Below the pieces are notes generated by a model that saw only the letters and a list, made by a program, of their open reading frames with translations, made no database searches and was not told the origin of the DNA. Source: CAMQVM01 sp044433365 (GTDB lineage: Bacteria; Bacteroidota; Bacteroidia; Bacteroidales; Rikenellaceae). Taken from it: 11,941 nt of DNA. Below are positions 1 to 6,097 of the stretch, in pieces (position 1 is the first letter of the stretch; each line of letters opens with the position of its first letter). Made by a program: the position numbers and the translations under genes. The DNA lies in contig JAWXTR010000094.1 in the NCBI GenBank assembly GCA_044433365.1, forward strand, positions 1 through 11,941, in the 5' to 3' direction.

Positions 1-117
1 GAGATTTTTTGCTATTGAATCGAAAATATAGTGGTTCTATATTGAGATTTAATAGTGAAAAATATCGCTCCAAGAGTGCTATTAAGAATATGGCAATAAT
101 TGTTTTACACTACTTAA
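1..117. repeat. Left arm of a perfect 117-bp inverted repeat at the window ends
   Basis: Bases 1-117 are the exact reverse complement of 11825-11941. Identity stops at base 118, where the left side continues AAAGG and the right side (read on the minus strand) continues TAATTGG. The outer limit is unknown because the window ends inside the repeat. One frame is open through it (see the partial CDS at 3-131), so it is more likely the inner edge of a longer repeated gene or insertion sequence than a free-standing terminal repeat. Confidence 0.95.
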
Positions 118-131
118 AAAGGTTGTCTTGA
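3..131 (+). CDS. C-terminal fragment of a repeated protein, possibly a transposase (partial)
   Basis: A frame open from the window edge gives 42 residues and stops at TGA 129-131. It includes SKSAIKNMAIIVLHYLK. A basic stretch followed by a hydrophobic helix resembles the last helix of IS4/ISAs1-type DDE transposases, where a phrase like 'NMAVIRKIALNLL' is common. That likeness is from memory and weak. Stronger evidence for mobility is that the first 38 codons recur perfectly at the other window end in inverted orientation, while the C-terminal residues differ between the copies. The start, catalytic residues and most of the protein lie outside the window. It could also be another duplicated gene. 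Confidence 0.4.
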   Translation, partial: DFLLLNRKYSGSILRFNSEKYRSKSAIKNMAIIVLHYLKRLS

Positions 132-148
132 AAAACAAGACAACCTTT
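118..148 (-). terminator. Rho-independent terminator for guaB
   Basis: A perfect 13-bp stem (AAAGGTTGTCTTG at 118-130, CAAGACAACCTTT at 136-148) encloses a 5-nt loop. Read on the minus strand it lies about 70 nt past the guaB stop and ends in a run of five T, so it fits as the guaB terminator. On the plus strand it overlaps the stop codon of the transposase-like fragment, but the T run there is short. Confidence 0.8.
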
Positions 149-166
149 GTAAAGTATCATAATTAA

Positions 167-210
167 GGGAGTTCTAATAATTGGTTTTACTCGATTTTTT
201 AGAAGTTTCC
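167..210 (-). mobile_element. 44-bp mini form of the GGGAACTTCTAA element, flanked by TTAA
   Basis: The plus strand starts GGGAGTTCTAATAATTGG and ends TTTTTTAGAAGTTTCC. These are the right and left ends of the 162-bp element at 8638-8799, read in reverse orientation with the whole internal hairpin missing. Direct TTAA repeats flank it at 163-166 and 211-214, as expected of a target-site duplication. It lies between guaB and its terminator, so it is transcribed in the guaB 3' untranslated region. A second 44-bp form is present around 10384-10594. Confidence 0.75.
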
Positions 211-217
211 TTAAATA

Positions 218-1687
218 TTACTCACCACGAGAGTAGTTAGGAGCTTCACGAGTGATGGTTACATCATGTGGGTGGCTCTCTTGAATACCAGAGTTTGTAA
301 TTCTGATAAAACTAGCAGATTTTAATTTTTCGATTGTAGCAGCACCGCAGTAGCCCATACCTGCACGCAAACCACCGATAATTTGGTAAACAACCTCTGA
401 AAGGTGACCTTTATAAGGAACACGAGCAGCGATTCCTTCTGGAACTAGCTTTTTAACATCATCCTCAGCATCTTGGAAATATCTATCTTTCGAACCTTTT
501 TGCATAGCCTCCAAAGAACCCATACCACGATATGATTTAAATTTACGACCGTTATAGATGATAGTCTCCCCTGGAGATTCTTCAACGCCTGCAAACATCG
601 AACCGCACATTACCGAATCAGCACCAGCAGCGATAGCTTTTACAAAGTCGCCAGTATAGCGAATACCACCATCAGCAATAACAGGAACACCTGTACCTTT
701 AAGAGCTTTCGCAACATCGTAGATAGCATTAAGCTGAGGAACCCCAACACCTGCAATTACACGAGTAGTACAGATAGAACCCGGTCCGATACCCACCTTA
801 ATAGCATCTGCACCAGCTTCAACAAGCATAAGGGCAGCAGCAGCTGTTGCAACATTACCCACAACAACATCAAGAGTAGGGTAGGCAGCTTTTACTGTTT
901 TAAGCATTTCGATAACACCTTTAGAGTGACCGTGAGCTGTATCGATAACAACTGCATCAACGCTTGCATGGTAAAGTGCATCTACACGCTCAAGAGTGTC
1001 GCCAGTAACACCTACACCAGCAGCAACTCTCAGACGACCTTTTACATCTTTTGAGGCAGATGGATTAATTTTTAGTTTTGTAATATCACGGTAAGTGATA
1101 AGACCAACAAGATTGTTATCAGCGTCAACAACTGGTAGTTTCTCGATTTTATTTTCAAGAAGAAGAGCAGCTGCATTTTTGATTTCAGGATTTGTTGTTG
1201 TGATTAGACCTGTTTTAGTCATCACCTCATCAATAGGACGTGACATATCTGTTTGGAAACGAAGGTCACGGTTTGTAACTATACCAATTAGTTTTTTATC
1301 TTCAACAACAGGAATACCACCGATTTTGTTCTCTTTCATTAGAGATAGAGCATCGCCAACAGTCTCGTCTTTGGTGATTGTGATAGGATCGTAAATCATA
1401 CCATTTTCAGCACGTTTCACCTTTCTCACCAACTCAGCTTGTTGCTCGATAGTCATGTTTTTATGGATTACACCAATACCACCAAGACGTGCAATAGCAA
1501 TAGCCATTTTGTGCTCAGTAACAGTGTCCATTGCAGCACTAACTACGGGAGTGTTGATTATCACATTACGTGAGAATTTAGATGAAATATCTACTGTGCG
1601 AGGTAATACCTCAGAATAGGCTGGAACTAGAAGTACATCGTCAAATGTTAAACCTTCCGCAACCACTTTATCGCTTAGAAATGACAT
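218..1687 (-). CDS. guaB: Inosine-5'-monophosphate dehydrogenase
   Basis: GuaB oxidises IMP to XMP with NAD+, the committed step of cytosolic GMP synthesis. The 489-residue protein has the usual length for bacterial GuaB. The N-terminus has the family signature (LTFDDVLLVPAYSEVLPR, residues 13-30). The (beta/alpha)8 barrel is interrupted by two CBS domains at about 95-205. The loop GIGPGSICTTR (299-309) carries the catalytic cysteine C306. IADGGIR follows at 337-343, and the mobile-flap Arg-Tyr pair is R402-Y403. The protein looks complete and active. It has its own good Bacteroidota promoter and is followed by a hairpin terminator, so it is probably a single-gene transcription unit. No purine riboswitch is recognisable in its leader of about 40 nt. 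Confidence 0.98.
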   Translation of the reverse strand: MSFLSDKVVAEGLTFDDVLLVPAYSEVLPRTVDISSKFSRNVIINTPVVSAAMDTVTEHKMAIAIARLGGIGVIHKNMTIEQQAELVRKVKRAENGMIYDPITITKDETVGDALSLMKENKIGGIPVVEDKKLIGIVTNRDLRFQTDMSRPIDEVMTKTGLITTTNPEIKNAAALLLENKIEKLPVVDADNNLVGLITYRDITKLKINPSASKDVKGRLRVAAGVGVTGDTLERVDALYHASVDAVVIDTAHGHSKGVIEMLKTVKAAYPTLDVVVGNVATAAAALMLVEAGADAIKVGIGPGSICTTRVIAGVGVPQLNAIYDVAKALKGTGVPVIADGGIRYTGDFVKAIAAGADSVMCGSMFAGVEESPGETIIYNGRKFKSYRGMGSLEAMQKGSKDRYFQDAEDDVKKLVPEGIAARVPYKGHLSEVVYQIIGGLRAGMGYCGAATIEKLKSASFIRITNSGIQESHPHDVTITREAPNYSRGE

Positions 1688-1733
1688 AATTTATATATAT
1701 TATAATTTTGAATCTGGAGTAAAATTATTTCGG

Positions 1734-1763
1734 CAAAGGTACAAATTTTTTCTGATATATCAA
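1734..1763 (-). promoter_or_regulatory. guaB promoter, Bacteroidota type
   Basis: On the minus strand TTG (1763-1761) is followed after exactly 19 bases by TACCTTTG (1741-1734). This matches the TTG-N19/21-TAnnTTTG consensus of the primary sigma factor of Bacteroidota. The -7 box ends 46 bp before the guaB ATG, which gives a leader of roughly 40 nt. The site lies just downstream of the RibF-like gene stop, so guaB need not depend on the rex transcript. Confidence 0.85.
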
Positions 1764-1789
1764 CCTTGTCTGTTAATTTATTTTTAAAT

Positions 1790-2587
1790 TTAACTCGACT
1801 TTTCAATAAATTCAACGATATAATAGCTGTTGTAATCCATACAATCAGCAAATATTTTGTTAATAATTAGCTTATTATCGCTATTTATTGTTAAATTTAC
1901 AGTTTCTCCATAAATTTTATTCTCCCCCTCTTTTGTAAGTTGACATCTGTATTCACCCTTAGGAGGTAGTAGCTTAAATCTGTTTTCAATAATTAGTTTT
2001 GAATTAAAATCTATCTTACAACGTATAAAATAGGGGATTTCGAGAAGCATATTTGCCGCTAAAATATCGCCACTGCAAATTAGATTTCTAACGGTTGTAG
2101 AGCCAATTTTTTTCTCATTTTGAGCTATTTGGTCGATTGTAACAATCTCGATTAATCTGTTTGAACTAAAGAATTTGCAGCTATTTACTCTATCTGAGCC
2201 AATTTTATTGTCGAAACCTACAAAAAGTGTCTTAACGTTTAGTTTGTCTATTAATATTGAGTTGCAAAATTCGTTGGCGGTAAGTGCTCTAAAGATTGAA
2301 TCAAATTTTAGTACTATAATATAGTCTACACCTAAATTTGAGATAATTGCATCTTTCTCTTCGAGGGTTGTAAGGATTCGAAGCGAGCTATTTTCTCCTT
2401 CAATCTCAACTCTTGGGTGTGGCTCAAAAGTGATTATTGCCGACTCGGTGCCGCTAATTTTTGCTTTTTCAACTAGTTGTGCAATGATTTCTCGATGTGC
2501 AGTGTGTATTCCATCGTATGAACCTATAGTTGCTGTTAACCCTTTTTGAAAATTTGCTTTAGTTATTTCTGAAATATGGTGTATCAT
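1790..2587 (-). CDS. RibF-like FAD synthetase (FMN adenylyltransferase) domain protein lacking a recognisable riboflavin kinase domain
   Basis: Residues 15-180 match the nucleotidyltransferase half of RibF: TIGSYDGIHTAHREI (20-34, the HxGH-type ATP site), TFEPHPR (53-59), LGVDYIIVLKFD (85-96), LTANEF (102-107), FVGFDNKIGSDR (122-133) and IGSTTVRN (161-168). Normal bifunctional RibF is about 310 residues and continues with a flavokinase domain carrying a GFPTAN motif. Here only about 80 residues follow, and that motif is absent. LLPPKGEYRCQL (206-217) may be a remnant of the flavokinase 'PxxGVYA' segment. HTAH replaces the usual HxGH, and GFDNKIG replaces GxDFRFG. The gene may be a mono-functional FMN adenylyltransferase, a regulatory paralogue or a degenerate copy. 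It starts 6 bp after rex and is surely cotranscribed with it, which suggests a flavin or redox link. It could be the only RibF, but the missing motif argues against that. Confidence 0.75.
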   Translation of the reverse strand: MIHHISEITKANFQKGLTATIGSYDGIHTAHREIIAQLVEKAKISGTESAIITFEPHPRVEIEGENSSLRILTTLEEKDAIISNLGVDYIIVLKFDSIFRALTANEFCNSILIDKLNVKTLFVGFDNKIGSDRVNSCKFFSSNRLIEIVTIDQIAQNEKKIGSTTVRNLICSGDILAANMLLEIPYFIRCKIDFNSKLIIENRFKLLPPKGEYRCQLTKEGENKIYGETVNLTINSDNKLIINKIFADCMDYNSYYIVEFIEKSS

Positions 2588-2593
2588 TTATAG

Positions 2594-3235
2594 CTATTTA
2601 GGTTCCTGTTTTGAGTAAAATGCCACCTTTTCAAGTACAGTAATAATATCGTAATCCTCTACATGTATGCCGCTTCCTTCTAATGCAGTAAGGGGTTTGC
2701 CTGTAAAGTTTATTATGCCACGAATAGAGCTTTTTTTTATTTTATCGATTATCTTTTCTACTCCGCTATGTGGCAAAGTGAGTAGAAGAATAGATATTTT
2801 TTGCTCGGTTACGATGCTCTCTAAATCTTCTATATTGCAACATGGCACACCTGCAATTGTAGCCCCAACTTTCTCTGGATTGTTGTCGAAAGAGGCTATG
2901 ATTTGAAGTTTGTCACGCTTGTTTTTAAAGTAGTTTGTGATTGCTCTACCTAAGTGCCCCATCCCAACTACTGCAACATTCATGGCACGTGGCGAGTCGA
3001 GAATTTTGCTGATAAAGTCGATAAGTTCCTTAACATCATACCCCTTTTTGGTGTTTGACGAGAAGCCTATCAGCATCAAATCACGCCTAACTTGCACAGC
3101 AGTGATGCCATGAATTGAGGCTAATACATGCGAGTATACGTGTGTCACTCCTTGCGACAGATTTTGTAGCAGAGTGCGGCGATATTCGCTTAGTCTTTCA
3201 ATGGTTCTTTCTGGTAAGTCGTATTGTTGATTCAT
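2594..3235 (-). CDS. rex: Redox-sensing transcriptional repressor Rex
   Basis: Rex is a homodimeric repressor that binds DNA when NADH is low and lets go when NADH rises, controlling fermentation and respiration genes. The 213-residue length is typical. Residues 5-60 form the winged-helix domain, including the conserved recognition segment GITAVQVRRDLMLIG (43-57) and GYDV (65-68). A Rossmann fold follows with the dinucleotide-binding GMGHLG (91-96) after AVV. SFDNNPEKVG (115-124) and GIINFTGKPL (173-182) match later conserved Rex blocks. The start is supported by the MNQQYDLPERTIERL opening and a -7 box 25 bp upstream. Rex heads a two-gene operon with the RibF-like gene. No clear TTGTGA-type Rex operator is seen, though a 31-bp palindrome lies at 3288-3318. 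Confidence 0.95.
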   Translation of the reverse strand: MNQQYDLPERTIERLSEYRRTLLQNLSQGVTHVYSHVLASIHGITAVQVRRDLMLIGFSSNTKKGYDVKELIDFISKILDSPRAMNVAVVGMGHLGRAITNYFKNKRDKLQIIASFDNNPEKVGATIAGVPCCNIEDLESIVTEQKISILLLTLPHSGVEKIIDKIKKSSIRGIINFTGKPLTALEGSGIHVEDYDIITVLEKVAFYSKQEPK

Positions 3236-3260
3236 TATCTTTTGTATGCTTTTATACCTA

Positions 3261-3268
3261 CAAAGGTA
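3261..3268 (-). promoter_or_regulatory. Probable -7 box of the rex promoter
   Basis: The minus strand reads TACCTTTG, a perfect TAnnTTTG box, 25 bp before the rex ATG. This would give a very short leader of about 20 nt. No TTG is found 19-21 bp upstream. That spot falls inside the A/T-rich edge of the 3288-3318 palindrome, so the -33 element is weak or replaced by activator or repressor contacts. Confidence 0.6.
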
Positions 3269-3287
3269 AAAAATTAAAGGAAAAATA

Positions 3288-3318
3288 AAAATTTCGTTTA
3301 AATTTTAAACGAAATTTT
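3288..3318. promoter_or_regulatory. 31-bp perfect palindrome upstream of rex
   Basis: Two 15-nt arms (AAAATTTCGTTTAAA at 3288-3302 and its complement at 3304-3318) are separated by one base. Read on the minus strand it is followed by TTTTTATTTTT, so it could terminate the tex-hslR transcript. Its place just upstream of the rex -7 box would also suit a dimeric repressor. The core GTTTAAATTTTAAAC has the dyad form of an operator but is not the usual Rex TTGTGAA or TTGTTAA half-site. Which role is real cannot be decided from the sequence. Confidence 0.5.
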
Positions 3319-3326
3319 AGTTGATT

Positions 3327-3375
3327 TTATTTTAGTGTAGTTCTAAATCCAGAATTTAGAACTACACTAAAATAA
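3327..3375. repeat. Perfect hairpin repeat related to the ends of the GGGAACTTCTAA element
   Basis: Arms of 22 nt (3327-3348 and 3354-3375) pair perfectly around the loop CCAGA. The core GTGTAGTTCTAAAT...ATTTAGAACTACAC (3335-3367) shares the TTCTAA/TTAGAA terminal motif of the other elements. AATCCAGAATTTAGAACT is also identical to the right end of the copy ending at 10570. It looks like a minimal, fully symmetric derivative. It lies downstream of hslR and may serve as transcript-end structure, but no long T run follows it on the minus strand. Confidence 0.6.
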
Positions 3376-3395
3376 GAAAGTCTGAAGAAAGAAAT

Positions 3396-3442
3396 AATTA
3401 TGCATTATGAATTTTGCATTATGCATTATGAATTATGAATTA
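3396..3442. repeat. Short tandem-like repeats of ATGCATTATGAATT
   Basis: Overlapping copies of TGCATTATGAATT and ATGAATT run up to, and into, the stop codon of hslR. The repeat is simple, AT-rich and partly self-complementary. Slippage is the likeliest origin. No function is evident. Confidence 0.6.
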
Positions 3443-3847
3443 ATCATCATCTCCATCAAAAAAATACTCCTCCATAAGCTGGTCGATATCTCGTCGCTCC
3501 TTTTTTGTAGGACGACCTGCTCCACGGTCTCTGCTCATAAATGCAGCGTTGGTGTGCACAAATAGTTTATCTAGCTCCTCTTGTGTGGTTACATTAGTGG
3601 CAAAGTTTTCGACCAATTTTGCACCAACTCTCGATGGAGGTATTGCTATCACCCTAAAAGAATATACGATTGGCATCTTCTTAACGCTTACCGTATCCCC
3701 AATTTTTACCTCTTTGCTGGCTTTTGCATTTGCGCCATTGATTTTTACCTTTCCGCTTTTGCAAGCATCACTAGCTATGGTGCGTGTTTTAAATGCACGT
3801 ATCGACCATAGCCATTTATCTACTCTTTCGCTCTCTTTTATTGCCAT
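3440..3847 (-). CDS. hslR: S4-domain RNA-binding protein, heat shock protein 15 family
   Basis: Hsp15 binds 50S subunits that carry a stalled nascent chain and helps recycle them. The 135-residue protein opens with an S4 RNA-binding domain at about 8-70: RVDKWLWSIRAFKTRTIAS (8-26), GKVKINGANAKASKEVKIGD (32-51). It ends with the basic GRPTKKERRDID (111-122) typical of the family and a short acidic tail (DGDDD). The start ATG lies 3 bp after the tex stop, so it is cotranscribed with tex and probably translationally coupled. The stop codon overlaps AT-rich short repeats. Both neighbours, Tex and Hsp15, act on stalled expression machinery, which gives the operon a coherent quality-control theme. 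Confidence 0.9.
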   Translation of the reverse strand: MAIKESERVDKWLWSIRAFKTRTIASDACKSGKVKINGANAKASKEVKIGDTVSVKKMPIVYSFRVIAIPPSRVGAKLVENFATNVTTQEELDKLFVHTNAAFMSRDRGAGRPTKKERRDIDQLMEEYFFDGDDD

Positions 3848-3850
3848 AAC

Positions 3851-5977
3851 TTACAATCCTTTCATGGTTAGTTGCACTCTTTTACGAACTAAATCTAGCT
3901 CAATAACCTTAACGGTCACTTTTTGATGAAGTTTAACAATATCGGTAGGGTTTGATACATATCTATTGGCAAGTTGTGAGATGTGAACCAATCCATCTTG
4001 CTTAACCCCAACATCTACAAAGGCTCCAAAGTTTGTAATATTGGTGACAATACCGGGAAGTACCATTCCAACCGACAAATCTTCGATTTTGTAGATGCCC
4101 TCAGCAAATTCAAACTGTTCTATCTGCTCACGAGGGTCTAAACCTGGTTTTTCTAGCTCTGAAAGAATATCTGTAATTGTCGGCATACCCACTTTGTTGG
4201 TAATGTAGTTTGCTGCGACTATCTTTTTGCGTAGTTCGCTACTTGCCATAAGCTCCTTAACACTACAGCCCAAATCTTTTGCCATTTTATCGACGATAAG
4301 ATAAGATTCTGGATGTACAGCACTTGCATCCAATGGATTTCGTCCATCTTTTATCCTTAAAAATCCTGCACATTGCTCATACACCTTTGCTCCCAATCTT
4401 GGAACTTTTAGAAGCTCTTTACGCTCACAAAAATCGCCATTTACAGCTCTATACTCCACGATTTTCTTTGATAGTGATGCCCCAATTCCTGAAACATAGC
4501 TAAGTAGATGATAAGAGGCGGTATTAAGATTAACACCAACGCTATTTACACAGCTCTCTACCACTCCGTCAAGGCTGCGTTTTAGCATATTCTGTTCAAC
4601 ATCGTGTTGGTACTGTCCTACACCTATGCTTTTGGGGTCAATCTTAACAAGTTCAGAAAGTGGGTCCATAAGTCGTCTACCTATCGAAATTGCACCACGA
4701 ACAGTAACGTCATATTCTGGAAACTCTTCACGTGCAGCAGCTGAAGCCGAATATACCGATGCTCCATCTTCGCTAACCATATAAACCTCAACTTTTGATG
4801 GGAAATGTATCCTCTTTATAAGCTGCTCGCTCTCACGTGAGGCTGTTCCATCGCCAATTGCAATGGCCTCTATTTTGTAGCTCTCCACCATTGAGCTGAT
4901 TTTTTTCATCGAAAGAGAGGTTTCGTTTTTTGGCTCATGTGGATATATAGTTTCGTTGTGAAGTAGGTCGCCACTGCGGTTTAGACACACCACTTTGCAT
5001 CCTGTACGATATCCGGGGTCGATAGCCAATATATTTTTGCTTCCAAGAGGCGAAGAGAGTAGTAGTTGTCGAAGATTTTGCGCAAAAACATCAATCGCAT
5101 CTTTGTCGGCTTTCTCTTTAGATGCAGAGAGTAGCTCGTTGTCTAGTGATGGCTTGATAAGTCGCTTAAAACTGTCGTCTATTGCATCTTGTATAATCTG
5201 TTTTGCTCTTCTAGGGCTGTTTTTTGTAATAACTACACCATCAATAATATCTTGAGCCTCTTGTTTATCCACTTCAATTGCAATCTTTATAAATCCTTCG
5301 CTTTCGGCACGAAGTAGAGCCATTATTCTATGTGATGGTTGGCGATTTAAATCGCCTTGAAACTCAAAATAGTCACGATATTTTGCGCCCTCTTCCTCTT
5401 TGCCCTTTACAAGAGTGCTTTTTATCTTTGCAGTACGTCCAAAGAATCTGCGTACTCGCTCTCTTACTTTCTCATTCTCGCTAACCCATTCAGCTATAAT
5501 GTCGTTTGCAGCGGCTATCACCTCTTCGGTAGAGGTAAGAGCGTCGTTAATATATTTTGGGGCTAAAGTGTCTATATCGTTTCTGTTTTGTAAAAAAACC
5601 TCCAGAGCAAAAGGTTCGGCCCCTTTTTCTTTGGCAATCATAGCACGTGTACGGCGTTTTGGTCGATAAGGTAGGTATATATCCTCTAATTTTGCATTAT
5701 CAAAACAGTTTTCAATCTTTTGACGAAGCTCGTCGGTAAGTTTTCCCTGCTCCTCTATTGTAGCAAGTATTGTGGTTTTGCGTTTTTGCAGTTCGGTAAT
5801 GCGTTCGTACTCATTTTTTACATTTCCAACCACCACCTCATCGGCATTGTCGGTACGCTCTTTGCGATAACGACTTATAAATGGTACGGTTGCCCCCTCG
5901 TCGAGAAGTTCTATAATTGCAGCTGCTTGTTTAGGTGTTGCGCCTGCTAAATTTGCGATTATTACGTTTATGTTCAT
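3851..5977 (-). CDS. tex: Tex family transcription accessory protein (S1 RNA-binding)
   Basis: Tex is a cytoplasmic nucleic-acid-binding protein related to eukaryotic Spt6 and linked to transcription elongation and stress tolerance. The 708 residues show the full family order. The N-terminal helical Tex region (1-200) contains VPFISRYRKE (31-40) and EDIYLPYRPKRRTRA (98-112). A YqgF/RNase H-like domain starts at NILAIDPGYRTGCKV (315-329) and includes GDGTASRES (375-383) and SEDGASVYSAS (402-412). Helix-hairpin-helix motifs lie at about 480-545 (YVSGIGASLSKKIVEYR, LLKVPRLGAKVYEQC). The C-terminal S1 domain is at 634-706 (ITNFGAFVDVGVKQDGLVHISQL). E. coli YhgF is about 773 residues. Here the chain simply stops after S1, so it is complete. 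It is divergent from rnr and upstream of hslR by 3 bp. No good promoter consensus was found in the 120-bp divergent region on this strand. Confidence 0.95.
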   Translation of the reverse strand: MNINVIIANLAGATPKQAAAIIELLDEGATVPFISRYRKERTDNADEVVVGNVKNEYERITELQKRKTTILATIEEQGKLTDELRQKIENCFDNAKLEDIYLPYRPKRRTRAMIAKEKGAEPFALEVFLQNRNDIDTLAPKYINDALTSTEEVIAAANDIIAEWVSENEKVRERVRRFFGRTAKIKSTLVKGKEEEGAKYRDYFEFQGDLNRQPSHRIMALLRAESEGFIKIAIEVDKQEAQDIIDGVVITKNSPRRAKQIIQDAIDDSFKRLIKPSLDNELLSASKEKADKDAIDVFAQNLRQLLLSSPLGSKNILAIDPGYRTGCKVVCLNRSGDLLHNETIYPHEPKNETSLSMKKISSMVESYKIEAIAIGDGTASRESEQLIKRIHFPSKVEVYMVSEDGASVYSASAAAREEFPEYDVTVRGAISIGRRLMDPLSELVKIDPKSIGVGQYQHDVEQNMLKRSLDGVVESCVNSVGVNLNTASYHLLSYVSGIGASLSKKIVEYRAVNGDFCERKELLKVPRLGAKVYEQCAGFLRIKDGRNPLDASAVHPESYLIVDKMAKDLGCSVKELMASSELRKKIVAANYITNKVGMPTITDILSELEKPGLDPREQIEQFEFAEGIYKIEDLSVGMVLPGIVTNITNFGAFVDVGVKQDGLVHISQLANRYVSNPTDIVKLHQKVTVKVIELDLVRKRVQLTMKGL

Positions 5978-6068
5978 AAATATAATGTTTAATGTTGGTA
6001 ATGATTAACTCCAGCTTTTTTTGTTACAAGTTCTCTTGAAAAAATGCTGTAAATCCAAAAAGTTTTAT

Positions 6069-6076
6069 TACCTTTA
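6069..6076 (+). promoter_or_regulatory. Possible -7 box of the rnr promoter
   Basis: TACCTTTA differs from TAnnTTTG only in the last base and lies 21 bp before the rnr ATG. There is no convincing TTG at the right distance. GCTG (6046-6049) with a 19-bp spacer is the nearest candidate. The site is in the 120-bp region between the divergent tex and rnr genes. Confidence 0.4.
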
Positions 6077-6097
6077 TAGCCAAATAAATTAAATAAG

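Noticed and set aside
1095..1394. 99-residue plus-strand open frame inside guaB
   Set aside because: It lies antisense to the well-conserved CBS region of guaB. Its arginine/serine-rich product resembles no known protein.
1688..1789. Purine riboswitch before guaB
   Set aside because: The leader after the mapped promoter is only about 40 nt, too short for a purine aptamer, and none of its conserved loops are present.
3236..3330. Classic Rex operator (TTGTGAA...TTCACAA)
   Set aside because: No such half-sites occur upstream of rex. Only the AT-rich 31-bp palindrome is there, which I keep as an undecided feature.
3398..3441. CRISPR-like repeat array
   Set aside because: The units are 7-14 bp, overlapping and without spacers. 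This is simple AT-rich repetition.
3549..3926. 125-residue open frame on the plus strand across hslR and the end of tex
   Set aside because: It is antisense to two clear genes, has a serine/threonine/leucine-rich composition typical of a reversed frame, and shows no recognisable motif.
3851..5977. Tex as a truncated gene because it is shorter than the E. coli homologue
   Set aside because: All domains are present through a complete S1 domain. The difference is only the variable C-terminal tail.
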